Below, piece by piece: positions 17,445 to 25,639 of a stretch of DNA of 36,123 nt. Numbering within the stretch: the stretch's first letter is position 1; every line of letters begins with the position of its first letter. Origin of the DNA: Aphodosoma sp045126975. Its GTDB lineage: Bacteria > Bacteroidota > Bacteroidia > Bacteroidales > Paludibacteraceae. Made by a program: the position numbers and the translations under genes. The DNA lies in contig JBGVPL010000003.1 of assembly GCA_045126975.1 (NCBI GenBank), positions 1 through 36,123 of the forward strand, read 5' to 3'. Under the pieces are notes generated by a model, which had not been told where the DNA came from, did not search any database, and saw nothing but the letters and a program-made list of their open reading frames with translations.

Positions 17445-18344
17445 ATGAAAAAATCATTCTTCACAAAAGAGGTCAAAATTGGACTCGCTTTTGTTTGTGC
17501 ATTAGCATTTCTCATTTGGGGTATTAACTTCCTCAAAGGCGTAAACTTATTCACACCAAGCAACCACTATTACCTTAAATACGAACGTATTGATGGACTT
17601 GTAATCTCTAACGGTGTATTCATCAAAGGCTATAAAGTTGGTCAAGTACGCGACATCAAATACGATTTCACACAAAAAGAATCATTTGTAGTGGATATCC
17701 TAATGAATCAAGACATTCAATTACCAAAAGGAACAATAGCTTATCTTTTTGATGAAAGTATGCTTGGTGGCAAAGGTATCAACCTCGTATTTGCTGAAGA
17801 AGACCAATATCACACATCAGGCGACACATTGATTACAGATGTAGAAAAAGGACTTATGTCGTCTATGGCTGACATCGTACCTACTATTCAATCTACAATC
17901 AAACACGCCGATTCTCTCATCCTTTCAATCAATGGTCTTGTCAATTCAGAAAAAATTCAACGTAGCCTAAATAATTTTGAGTCTATCACTACAGAACTTC
18001 ATAAAACATCACGCGGATTGAATAAAATCATCGATGTGCAATTCCCTCCTATTGTGAATAATATCAATTCTATCTGCACCGACTTGAAATCTGTTACAAG
18101 TCAACTCAGTGCTGTGCAGTATCAAGACATTATTCAATCGCTCGATTCTACCCTCTCTAACATAGAAGAACTAACAGAGCGTCTTAACTCTCCAAATAGC
18201 TCACTTGGACTTCTTCTTAATGACAAATATCTCTATAATAATGTCAATACAACAATCAACAGTGCAAATAATTTGATTATTGATTTACAAAGCGATCCTC
18301 GCAAATATCTCTACCCTCTCGGACGCAAACAAAAGAAAAAATAA
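17445..18344 (+). CDS. MlaD/MCE-family lipid transport protein
   Basis: A 299-residue inner-membrane-anchored protein. One transmembrane helix (about residues 11-30, IGLAFVCALAFLIWGINFL) is followed by an MCE domain at about 38-118 (YYLKYERIDGLVISNGVFIKGYKVGQV), then a helical region. MCE proteins form hexameric rings that carry phospholipids between the inner and outer membranes, usually with an ABC transporter; no ATPase or permease gene is present in this window. Placement beside lptD and the amidase fits envelope upkeep. A strong terminator follows. Confidence 0.93.
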   Translation: MKKSFFTKEVKIGLAFVCALAFLIWGINFLKGVNLFTPSNHYYLKYERIDGLVISNGVFIKGYKVGQVRDIKYDFTQKESFVVDILMNQDIQLPKGTIAYLFDESMLGGKGINLVFAEEDQYHTSGDTLITDVEKGLMSSMADIVPTIQSTIKHADSLILSINGLVNSEKIQRSLNNFESITTELHKTSRGLNKIIDVQFPPIVNNINSICTDLKSVTSQLSAVQYQDIIQSLDSTLSNIEELTERLNSPNSSLGLLLNDKYLYNNVNTTINSANNLIIDLQSDPRKYLYPLGRKQKKK

Positions 18345-18412
18345 AGATTACTTTATTTTAAATAAATCTAAATAACAAAAATATTCAAAAAATATTTTTA
18401 TTAATACATAAG

Positions 18413-18456
18413 AATAATAAAAGTCCAATAATCAAGCATTTTGGACTTTTATTATT
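18413..18456 (+). terminator. Hairpin terminator after the MCE gene
   Basis: A perfect 16-bp stem AATAATAAAAGTCCAA / TTGGACTTTTATTATT encloses a 12-nt loop. The A and T tracts lie within the stem, so it can work in both directions. Confidence 0.8.
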
Positions 18457-18615
18457 TCCTGACACTAAATATTATGACAATACACTAAAGTCTTAATAAT
18501 CAAATATATAAATTTATTTAATTTTACAAAAAACTCTTAAAATCAATCAATTACAACAAACAATTTGAATATAAACAAGATAGAGTTTTTTTAGTTTCTC
18601 AAATTAAAATCACAC

Positions 18616-18642
18616 TTTCGTAATTCAAAAAAAATTACGAAA
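18616..18642. repeat. Palindrome upstream of dnaA
   Basis: TTTCGTAATT and AATTACGAAA form a perfect 10-bp inverted repeat around a 7-nt A-rich loop. It lies 122 bp before dnaA in the 419-bp gap from 18345 to 18763. It may be an operator or a hairpin. The rest of the gap holds a terminator, a candidate -7 element, a weak DnaA-box-like AAATCCACA near 18653, and a small CCCTTC/GAAGGG hairpin (18715-18737) just before a purine-rich run. Confidence 0.45.
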
Positions 18643-18697
18643 TTTGTATCGAAAATCCACAACAGATTTCATCTGTTTTAATTCCCTAAACATCAAG

Positions 18698-18705
18698 TAA
18701 ATTTG
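18698..18705 (+). promoter_or_regulatory. Candidate dnaA promoter (-7 element)
   Basis: TAAATTTG is a perfect -7 element about 60 nt before the dnaA ATG. The best upstream partner is TCTG at 18672-18675, 22 nt away, so only the -7 part is convincing. Confidence 0.45.
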
Positions 18706-18763
18706 ATCTTTTCACCCTTCTTAGAATTTTTGAAGGGAGGGAGTTTAAGCGAAAAAAAACAAA

Positions 18764-20179
18764 ATGAGAATGGAACAACACGTAGAACTCTGGAACCGAT
18801 GTCTTCATATTATTGAAGAAAATGTAGGTGAACCAATGTATAGCACTTGGTTCATCCCTATCGTGCCATTGAGTTACGTGAATAATGATTTTACAATCCA
18901 AGTTCCTTCTCAATTCTTCTATGAATATATTGAAGAGCAATTTGCGCCTTTATTACGCACTTCACTGAATCGTGTTCTCGGTCCAAATGCCAAATTATTG
19001 TATCGCATTAAGATTGACAATTCCGATAATAACGACAAAGGCTCAATTACATTGCCTCCTGAGAATTCTACGATATTTGACAATAGACAAACAACTTTAC
19101 CGCAAGTAGAAACTCCTTTTACTACTGTAGAACGAAAATCTTTCGATCCTCAGCTCAATCGTAATTACAATTTTGCTAATTATATAGAAGGTATAGGTAA
19201 CCGTTTAGCTCGTTGTGCTGGTCTCAATATTGCCGAACAACCAGGACGCTCTATATTTAATCCTATATTTATTTGGGGTGCTTCAGCTGTAGGTAAAACC
19301 CACTTGGCTAACGCTATAGGTCTTGCAGTAAAAGAGAATTATCCAGAAAAACGCGTACTCTACGTATCAGCTAATCTCTTCCAAATGCAATATTCTGATG
19401 CTGTAATGCGTAACCAAAGTAACGACTTCCTAAATTTCTATCAAAGTATTGATGTACTTATCATTGATGATATTCAGGAATTTGCGGGCAAAACAAAAAC
19501 ACAAAACACTTTCTTTCATATTTTCAATCACTTGCATCAAACCGGTAAACAACTTATTATGTGTTGCGACCGAGAACCAAGTAAATTAGAAGGCATGGAA
19601 GATCGTATGCTCAGTCGTTTCAAATGGGGATTTGTAGTTGAAGTTGAAAAACCTGATTTCTCTCTTCGTAAAGCTATTCTTAAACACAAAGCACATAAAG
19701 ATGGTATAGTAATGCCAGAAGATGTGATTGATTATATCGCAGAAAATATAACAAGCAGTGTGCGCGACCTCGAAGGTGTACTTATTTCACTTCTTGCTCA
19801 CTCTACGCTAATGAATGCCGAAATTAATCTTCAATTAGCACAAAAAATCGTGGGTAATGTTGTTGAAATTCCAACAATGGAAAAAGAGAACATCACAGTT
19901 GATAAAATTTGTAATATCGTCTGTCAATACTATTCTCTTCCACTTGAAGCAATAAACTCTAAGAGTCGCGAACGCAAAATTGCTGAAGCACGTCAAGTGG
20001 CTATGTATTTAGCTCGCACTTATACAAATACCTCTCTCTCGGTTATTGGCCAATCAATGGGCAAACGCGACCACACAACAGTGCTTTACGCTTGCAAAAC
20101 AGTCCAAAATCAAATGGATGTCGATTCTACATTTTGCGAACGTGTTCATACATTAGAATCTCAAATACAACAAAAATAA
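18764..20179 (+). CDS. dnaA: Chromosomal replication initiator DnaA
   Basis: DnaA binds DnaA boxes at oriC and opens the duplex to start replication. Length (471 residues) and all four domains are normal: domain I (about 1-85), a short variable linker, the AAA+ domain with Walker A GASAVGKT at 172-179 and Walker B VLIIDDIQEF ending near 240, then the DNA-binding domain. The family signature GKRDHTTVLYACK lies in the last 40 residues. I keep ATG 18764; a second ATG at 18770 would give a start only two residues shorter. A purine-rich GGGAGGGAG upstream is unusual for this group. The neighbours are not the usual dnaN/recF, as is common in Bacteroidetes. Confidence 0.98.
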   Translation: MRMEQHVELWNRCLHIIEENVGEPMYSTWFIPIVPLSYVNNDFTIQVPSQFFYEYIEEQFAPLLRTSLNRVLGPNAKLLYRIKIDNSDNNDKGSITLPPENSTIFDNRQTTLPQVETPFTTVERKSFDPQLNRNYNFANYIEGIGNRLARCAGLNIAEQPGRSIFNPIFIWGASAVGKTHLANAIGLAVKENYPEKRVLYVSANLFQMQYSDAVMRNQSNDFLNFYQSIDVLIIDDIQEFAGKTKTQNTFFHIFNHLHQTGKQLIMCCDREPSKLEGMEDRMLSRFKWGFVVEVEKPDFSLRKAILKHKAHKDGIVMPEDVIDYIAENITSSVRDLEGVLISLLAHSTLMNAEINLQLAQKIVGNVVEIPTMEKENITVDKICNIVCQYYSLPLEAINSKSRERKIAEARQVAMYLARTYTNTSLSVIGQSMGKRDHTTVLYACKTVQNQMDVDSTFCERVHTLESQIQQK

Positions 20180-20180
20180 A

Positions 20181-20219
20181 AAATCCTGCAATCAAATAGA
20201 CTGATGCAGGATTTTTTTT
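20181..20219. terminator. Bidirectional terminator between dnaA and the radical SAM gene
   Basis: A 10-bp stem AAATCCTGCA / TGCAGGATTT (20181-20190 and 20205-20214) is followed by T residues to 20219 and preceded by A residues. The end of the radical SAM coding region, on the other strand, falls inside the hairpin. Confidence 0.85.
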
Positions 20220-21100
20220 ATTCGAGCATTGAGTTTATCTACAAACTCATAGTTTTTTACACCCCAATCGGGTGCAAGGAGCATGTCTTTTGGACTTTGA
20301 GAGATAAAACGCTCTATGGCTATCGTGGGTTTGAGACGTTGTAAGAAACTAATACACAGGTCGATATATTCGTCCATTGTATAGAGTTTTACAACAGATT
20401 TGTCTTCAAGCCATTGGCGTGCAAGCGTGGTACCTTTCACGATTTGGAGTTGGTGGAGCTTGAGCATGTCGAGTGGTAATTCGTTGAGTCGGTTGGCATG
20501 AGAAAGACAATCGTCATCTGTTTCGCCTGGTAGTCCAAGTATTATATGCGCTCCAGTATGGATGCCTCGCTCGGCAGTTGCACGTATTGCCCATTGAGAA
20601 TCAGCATAGGTATGTCCGCGATTTATGCGCTCAAGAGTGCGGTCGAGGGTGCTTTCTACGCCATATTCCAACATTACGTAACATTGTTTACTTAGGTCGG
20701 CAAAATAGTCTAACATTCGCTCATCGACACAATCAGGGCGCGTACCAACAACAAGTCCTATGACTTTATCCATTTCGAGCACAGGTTCATAGAGGCGACG
20801 CAGTTCGTCGAGAGGAGCATAGGTATTGGTATATGCCTGAAAATAGGCAAGATAGAGTTGCCCTTCGTAACGACGGAAGAAGTGGATACCCTCAGCCATT
20901 TGTTGTACTACAGACTTGGTTGGCTGACAATATTCGGGGAAGAATGTTTGATTATTGCAAAAAGTGCAACCACCCCACCCTTTGACGCCATTGCGATTGG
21001 GGCAGGTGAATCCGGCATTGATAGAGATTTTTTGTACTCGTGCGCCGAATTGGTCTTTTAGTATTTGATTATAGTTGGTGTACACTTTGTTAATTAACAA
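20192..21100 (-). CDS. Radical SAM protein of the TIGR01212 (YhcC) family
   Basis: A 302-residue radical S-adenosylmethionine protein whose reaction is unproven. The [4Fe-4S]-binding cysteines are arranged as in YhcC, FTCPNRNG then GGCTFCNN (C-x10-C-x2-C). Later family markers are AYFQAYTNTYAP, YVMLEYGVES, and HIILGLPGETDDD with KLHQLQIVKGT. No ATG is available: the frame opens at TTG 21100, and a GTG at 21085 is an alternative start that keeps the conserved YTNYNQI. It faces dnaA with a shared terminator. Confidence 0.92.
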   Translation of the reverse strand: MLINKVYTNYNQILKDQFGARVQKISINAGFTCPNRNGVKGWGGCTFCNNQTFFPEYCQPTKSVVQQMAEGIHFFRRYEGQLYLAYFQAYTNTYAPLDELRRLYEPVLEMDKVIGLVVGTRPDCVDERMLDYFADLSKQCYVMLEYGVESTLDRTLERINRGHTYADSQWAIRATAERGIHTGAHIILGLPGETDDDCLSHANRLNELPLDMLKLHQLQIVKGTTLARQWLEDKSVVKLYTMDEYIDLCISFLQRLKPTIAIERFISQSPKDMLLAPDWGVKNYEFVDKLNARIKKILHQSI

Positions 21101-21157
21101 TTAAGAATTAACAATGAATAATTATTCCTATCGGTTTAAGACTATCTAATTAAAGTA

Positions 21158-21189
21158 CAAAGTTAGTGTTTTTTTTGTTATTGTGCAAA
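21158..21189 (-). promoter_or_regulatory. Promoter of the radical SAM gene
   Basis: On the minus strand TTTG (21189-21186), a 20-nt spacer and TAACTTTG (21165-21158) match the consensus exactly. The 5' leader would be about 55 nt. Confidence 0.7.
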
Positions 21190-21261
21190 TTGCTTTATCC
21201 TGTATTTATAGTATGTTGTAGATATGATAAATATTATAGTGAAAAATTGTTGGCAAAAATA

Positions 21262-21292
21262 TTGTGAAATTCAATAATTATCTGTATCTTTG
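21262..21292 (+). promoter_or_regulatory. Promoter of pepD
   Basis: TTG at 21262-21264, a 20-nt spacer and TATCTTTG at 21285-21292 match the consensus. The 5' leader would be about 130 nt and contains repeated AACGGTCAA words (21307-21347) and ACTCGCT words (21398-21413). Together with the divergent promoter this accounts for the 330-bp gap from 21101 to 21430. Confidence 0.7.
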
Positions 21293-21430
21293 TCAAATGT
21301 ATCGTCAACGGTCAATAACTAACGGTCAACTGACCGATGCACGTTGATTATCAACTATTAAATTATTATTAATAACAAGCTGGGGTGTGGTCATACGACT
21401 CGCTACTCGCTACTAAAAATCTAAAATATT

Positions 21431-22885
21431 ATGGCAAAATGTATTTGTGAACTTCAACCTACTGCGTTGTGGAAAAATTTCTATAACCTTTGTCAGGTTC
21501 CTCACCCATCTCACCACCTTGAGGCAATTACTAAACTTATTGTTGACTTTGGTAAAGGTCTTGGTCTTGAAACTATTGTAGATAAAGCTGGTAACGTGCT
21601 TATCCGCAAACCTGCTACTCCTGGTATGGAAAATGTGACACCTGTGATTCTTCAAGCTCACATGGACATGGTGCCTCAAAAAAATAATGATAAAGTTCAT
21701 AACTTCGAAACTGACCCTATCGAAACTGTAATTGATGGCGATTGGGTACGTGCTAATGGTACTACTCTCGGCGCTGACAACTGTATCGGTGTGGCTGCAG
21801 GTATGGCTATCCTCGAAAGCAAAGATATTCAACATGGTCCGCTCGAATTGTTTATCACAGCTGATGAAGAAACTGGTATGTATGGTGCATTTGGTCTTGA
21901 ACCAGGTTTATTGCAAGGCAAATTGTTGATGAATATGGACTCAGAGGACTTCGGCGAACTCTATGTAGGTTGCGCTGGTGGTATGGATGCTACTATCGAA
22001 TGGAAATATCAAGGCGTTGCTCTCCCTGTTGGCGATATTGCTTTGAAAGTTAATATTACTGGATTGAAAGGTGGTCACTCTGGTTTGGAAATCAACCTTG
22101 GTCGCGCTAATGCTAACAAACTCTTGTTCCGTTTCTTGAAAGAGGCTGTATCGCAATATGAAGCTCGTTTGGCTAAAGTAGAAGGTGGTAACATGCGCAA
22201 CGCTATTCCACGTGAGGCATATGCTATCATCACTGTACCTGCTGAGGCTCGCGAAGAAATCGAAAAATTGGTAGAAGAATATGCTGCGTTGTTCAACGAA
22301 GAATATAAAGTTACAGAAAACACTATCGTATTCACATGCGAAGAGGTTGAAGCTCCTGAAATGCTTATCCCTGAAGAAATTCAAGACGACCTTATCAATG
22401 CCGTAACTGCTTGTCCTAATGGTGTATTCCGCATGATTCCTGCTATTCCTGACACTGTTGAGACTTCTATGAACCTCTCTATCGTTGAGGCTAATGCTGA
22501 AGAAATCTCAATCAAATGCTTGCTCCGCTCGTCAGTTGATAGCAAAAAATATGAATTGGCTGAAATGGTTGAAAGCGTATTCACTCTTGCTGGTGCTAAA
22601 GTTGAATTCTCAGGCTCTTACTCAGGTTGGAACCCTAACCTCGACTCAAAAATCCTCAAAGCAATGAGCGAAACTTACGAACAACTTTATGGCGAAAAAC
22701 CAGCTGTTAAAGTTATTCATGCAGGTCTCGAATGTGGTATCCTTGGTGCTATTGAGCCAGGTCTCGACATGGTTTCTTACGGTCCAACTATCCGTCACCC
22801 ACACTCACCAGACGAAAAAGTGAATATTCCGAGCGTTGCTAAATTCTGGGACTTCACAGTGGCTACTCTTGCTAATATTAAATAA
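21431..22885 (+). CDS. pepD: Aminoacyl-histidine dipeptidase (M20C)
   Basis: A 484-residue cytosolic zinc dipeptidase of broad specificity that splits dipeptides including Xaa-His. M20 metal-site motifs are intact: LQAHMDMVP near residue 77, GTTLGADNCIG near 115, ADEETGMYGAFG near 145 and MNMDSED near 172. The C-terminal half carries the GGHSGLEI lid-domain segment and the final HAGLECGIL. It has no signal peptide. The ATG at 21431 follows a long leader from a consensus promoter. A hairpin follows the stop. Codon choice is more GC-ending than in the hypothetical genes near it, as expected of a well-expressed gene. Confidence 0.96.
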   Translation: MAKCICELQPTALWKNFYNLCQVPHPSHHLEAITKLIVDFGKGLGLETIVDKAGNVLIRKPATPGMENVTPVILQAHMDMVPQKNNDKVHNFETDPIETVIDGDWVRANGTTLGADNCIGVAAGMAILESKDIQHGPLELFITADEETGMYGAFGLEPGLLQGKLLMNMDSEDFGELYVGCAGGMDATIEWKYQGVALPVGDIALKVNITGLKGGHSGLEINLGRANANKLLFRFLKEAVSQYEARLAKVEGGNMRNAIPREAYAIITVPAEAREEIEKLVEEYAALFNEEYKVTENTIVFTCEEVEAPEMLIPEEIQDDLINAVTACPNGVFRMIPAIPDTVETSMNLSIVEANAEEISIKCLLRSSVDSKKYELAEMVESVFTLAGAKVEFSGSYSGWNPNLDSKILKAMSETYEQLYGEKPAVKVIHAGLECGILGAIEPGLDMVSYGPTIRHPHSPDEKVNIPSVAKFWDFTVATLANIK

Positions 22886-22908
22886 TATTTATTGACACAA
22901 GATAATAG

Positions 22909-22949
22909 ACACGAGATATGAGACATTCAACTTGTCTTATGTCTCGTGT
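22909..22949 (+). terminator. Imperfect hairpin after pepD
   Basis: ACACGAGATATGAGAC pairs with GTCTTATGTCTCGTGT (14 of 16 positions) around a 9-nt loop, followed by TTTTACA. It may terminate pepD. The left arm ACACGAGATATGAGA also occurs at 6660-6674, so it may instead be a copy of a dispersed element. Confidence 0.5.
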
Positions 22950-22968
22950 TTTACAATATCAGACTTTT

Positions 22969-23937
22969 ATGAAAAAACTAACTCTCCTATTTGCTATTGC
23001 AACATTATTTTTTGCTTGCGAGCCTAAAAATCCTATCGACAATGGTGGTAATAATCAGAACGATACCACACAAAACAGCACAGGAGCTATTCTTTCGCCA
23101 GAAGGTACGCTTTGTGGCGTATTCTCAATCGGAAAAGGCAAAACTGTGATGTTCTCGAAAGGTAATCTGCAATATCAAGCCTCGACAGGCATTTGGCGTT
23201 TTGCAGAAAAACAATATGACGTTGTAGGCAAAGACAACGAGAAAATATCAGACACTTACGATGGTTGGATTGACCTATTCAGCTGGGGTACATCGGGTTA
23301 CAACGAAAAACACCCATATATTTGGGATGCAGAACACACATTCTTTGGCGATAACATGAATCCTATCAGTGGCACTAACTACGATTGGGGCGTGAATAAT
23401 GCAATAAGCAATGGCGAAAACAAAGCAGGCATGTGGCGCACACTGACTGCGGAGGAATGGGGCTACCTACTCTTCGACCGCAAAGACGCAGCAAAACTTG
23501 TTGGCGCAGGCACCGTGAATGGTCATAACGGATTGTTCATTTTGCCTGACGATGAAACAGATGGCACATTTACTAACCATAAAGGAGAAAGTGTTAGTTT
23601 CGTATCATTCGCCGACAAAGGTGCTCAACACGATGGCGATTATTGGTATTATGGCATATCGGGAGCATTCTCGCACAGCGCATACAGCATTGAGGAATTC
23701 GCAATATTAGAGGGCAAAGGCGTAGTATTCTTGCCTTCGTCGGCTTTCCGTGCAGGTGACACCTTTATGACAGGTATGAGCGCAAACATCGTAGAGGGCT
23801 ACTATTGGACAGGCACCCCTCACGACGAAGAGAAAGCCTACATCGTCTATATTTTCGGCAACGGACTTCGCTCAAAAACAGAGAATTATCGCTCAAACGG
23901 ATTCTCAGTGCGCCTTGTTTATGACATAAAACAATAA
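22969..23937 (+). CDS. Surface or periplasmic lipoprotein, FISUMP-like
   Basis: A 322-residue predicted lipoprotein: MKKLTLLFAIATLFFAC with lipid-modified Cys17, then an Asn/Gly/Asp-rich spacer. The body resembles the Fibrobacter major paralogous (FISUMP) / C-type-lectin-like fold group common in Bacteroidales: VMFSKGNLQYQASTGIWRFA, then GWIDLFSWGTSGY, a W-rich centre (MWRTLTAEEWGYLLFDR) and the closing SNGFSVRLVYD. The role is unknown; binding or adhesion is possible. I start at 22969 because the earlier in-frame ATG at 22918 would read through the hairpin and lacks a signal peptide. Family assignment is from memory of the motif pattern. Confidence 0.7.
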   Translation: MKKLTLLFAIATLFFACEPKNPIDNGGNNQNDTTQNSTGAILSPEGTLCGVFSIGKGKTVMFSKGNLQYQASTGIWRFAEKQYDVVGKDNEKISDTYDGWIDLFSWGTSGYNEKHPYIWDAEHTFFGDNMNPISGTNYDWGVNNAISNGENKAGMWRTLTAEEWGYLLFDRKDAAKLVGAGTVNGHNGLFILPDDETDGTFTNHKGESVSFVSFADKGAQHDGDYWYYGISGAFSHSAYSIEEFAILEGKGVVFLPSSAFRAGDTFMTGMSANIVEGYYWTGTPHDEEKAYIVYIFGNGLRSKTENYRSNGFSVRLVYDIKQ

Positions 23938-23967
23938 AAACTTTAAATTATTTCTTTTCAACATAAA

Positions 23968-24016
23968 TTATCATAAATTAACCATTAAATTAATAATATC
24001 TAATAATTTATGATAA
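23968..24016. repeat. AT-only inverted repeat
   Basis: TTATCATAAATTA (23968-23980) and TAATTTATGATAA (24004-24016) are perfect inverted copies with a 23-nt gap. They lie between the lipoprotein and folB, and may be a weak terminator or an operator. Confidence 0.4.
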
Positions 24017-24098
24017 ATTTACGATAACCAACGGTCTTTGAGCCTTTGGCGATAAAATTTGCGTTTACAAAACAACTTTCAACTCTCAATTAGAAAAA

Positions 24099-24455
24099 AT
24101 GCAAACATCAGAAATACTAATCGAGGACATGGAGTTTTTTGCCTACCATGGCTTCTATCCCGAAGAGAATCGCATAGGTTGTAAATATACTGTTGATTTG
24201 CGCCTTACTCTCCCACTCGATGAACCTGGTAAAAGCGACAATCTTGCGCATACAGTCAACTACGAAGAAGTTTATATCCTTATTCGCAAAGAAATGGAGA
24301 TAAATTCTAAACTAATTGAGCATGTAGCACAGCGCATTATGTCGGCTCTTTGGGCGAAATATCCTCAATTAGAGCATATCGACCTACACCTATATAAATA
24401 TAATCCACCACTTGGCGGACAGGTTGGGCGTGTGGGGATACACCTATATGAATGA
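24099..24455 (+). CDS. folB: Dihydroneopterin aldolase
   Basis: FolB converts 7,8-dihydroneopterin to 6-hydroxymethyl-7,8-dihydropterin and glycolaldehyde in folate synthesis. The 118-residue length is typical of the octameric enzyme. Visible features are FFAYHGFYPEENRIG (residues 13-27, with the conserved Glu22), the VNYEEVY stretch at 53-59, IEHVAQRI at 73-80, and the catalytic Lys100 in YKYNPPLGG. Start ATG 24099 gives the expected N-terminus. The HD gene follows after 53 bp in the same direction; a functional link is not evident. No other folate gene is nearby. Confidence 0.93.
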   Translation: MQTSEILIEDMEFFAYHGFYPEENRIGCKYTVDLRLTLPLDEPGKSDNLAHTVNYEEVYILIRKEMEINSKLIEHVAQRIMSALWAKYPQLEHIDLHLYKYNPPLGGQVGRVGIHLYE

Positions 24456-24508
24456 GAAATGAGGAATGGGGAATGAGTAATGTAATTTTTAATTCTTAAT
24501 TAAACAAC

Positions 24509-25126
24509 ATGACAATCGATTTCTATATAGAAAACTGTATCATTCCGCAATATGCAGCCTTCGACGATGCCCACAACATCGAACACGTAACTCGTGTCAT
24601 AGATGTCAGTCTGAAATTGGCAGAAGAATACGGCGTAAATCCAATAATGTGCTATGTCATAGCGGCATATCACGACCTCGGATTGCCTCAAGGTCGCAAG
24701 ACTCATCATCTCACGTCGGCACAAATTCTGCGCGACGACAAGGCTCTTCGCAATTGGTGTAGCGAAACAAATATCAACATTATGGCTGAGGCTATCGAGG
24801 ACCATCGTGCTTCTGCCGACAACCCTCCTCGCTCGATTTATGGCGCAATAGTGGCAGAAGCCGACCGTGATTTGCGTCCTGAAGTACCACTACGCCGCAC
24901 AATACAATACGGATTGAGCAACTACCCTAATGAAGATTACGAATTTCACAAACAGCGTACTATTCAACATCTTACAGAAAAATATGGACGTAATGGCTAC
25001 CTCAAACTTCCTCTTAATAGTCAAACTAATATAGAAGGACTTGAACAACTACGTCAAATTATCGAATCACAAGAATTATTCAATCAAAAATTTCATGAAA
25101 TGTGGGAGAGATTGACTACAAAATAA
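24509..25126 (+). CDS. HD-domain phosphohydrolase
   Basis: A 205-residue cytosolic HD-superfamily protein. Metal-binding residues read H26 (HNIEHVTRV), H55-D56 (YHDLG), H99 (EDHR) and D119 (EADRD). Such proteins hydrolyse nucleotides or other phosphate esters; the substrate is unknown. The C-terminal ~80 residues have no motif I recognise. It is the last gene of the pepD-to-HD rightward group and ends at a strong terminator shared with the FKBP gene opposite. Confidence 0.85.
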   Translation: MTIDFYIENCIIPQYAAFDDAHNIEHVTRVIDVSLKLAEEYGVNPIMCYVIAAYHDLGLPQGRKTHHLTSAQILRDDKALRNWCSETNINIMAEAIEDHRASADNPPRSIYGAIVAEADRDLRPEVPLRRTIQYGLSNYPNEDYEFHKQRTIQHLTEKYGRNGYLKLPLNSQTNIEGLEQLRQIIESQELFNQKFHEMWERLTTK

Positions 25127-25165
25127 AAATGGTGACGAATTAAAATCTTCGTCACCATTTCTTTT
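25127..25165. terminator. Terminator between convergent genes
   Basis: A perfect 13-bp stem AAATGGTGACGAA / TTCGTCACCATTT (25127-25139, 25148-25160) with an 8-nt loop and a T-rich tail. It can serve the HD gene and the FKBP gene on the other strand. Confidence 0.88.
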
Positions 25166-25183
25166 AATATAGAATAATAAAAT

Positions 25184-25600
25184 TTAATTCTTTATATTTA
25201 TCAACTCAATCTCAAACACAAGAGTTGAATAGGCTGGAATATCTTTGCCACAATCGCGTGAGCCATAGCCCAATTTGTATGGTATCCACACAATCCAACG
25301 CGAGCCGATGCTCATGGCTTTGAGTGCATCTTGAAATCCTTTAATGAGTTCGTTTACACGAAATACCTCTGGTTTCTTGCGTTTGAACGAATTGTCAAAC
25401 TCTTTTCCATTCAACAACTTACCACAATAATGTACCGTTACCTTGCTCTTACCCGTAGGGCGAGGACCATTTGTGCGTGTAATAACCTTATATTGTACAC
25501 CCGACGACAATACCTCTACACCCGGAGCATTGATATTCTCGTCGAAGAAACGTTCGTTTTTCTCACGATACGCATTTATTTCTTGATATGTTTGAGCCAT
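25184..25600 (-). CDS. FKBP-type peptidyl-prolyl cis-trans isomerase
   Basis: A 138-residue single-domain FKBP isomerase. A short N-terminal helical lead (1-45) precedes the FKBP domain: VTVHYCGKLLNGKEFDNSF at about 53-71, VNELIKGFQDALKAM at about 82-96 and IPYKLGYGS with IPAYSTLVFEIELI at the end. No signal peptide or lipobox is seen, so it is either cytosolic or lacks its export signal, unlike most FKBPs of this group. It lies 39 bp after the M23 peptidase gene on the same strand, probably one transcript. Confidence 0.92.
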   Translation of the reverse strand: MAQTYQEINAYREKNERFFDENINAPGVEVLSSGVQYKVITRTNGPRPTGKSKVTVHYCGKLLNGKEFDNSFKRKKPEVFRVNELIKGFQDALKAMSIGSRWIVWIPYKLGYGSRDCGKDIPAYSTLVFEIELINIKN

Positions 25601-25639
25601 AAACTAAAAAGTTGAAAGTTGAGAGTTGAAAGTTGAATA

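Noticed and set aside
18345..18763. oriC
   Set aside because: No cluster of DnaA boxes and no 13-mer region; only one weak match was found.
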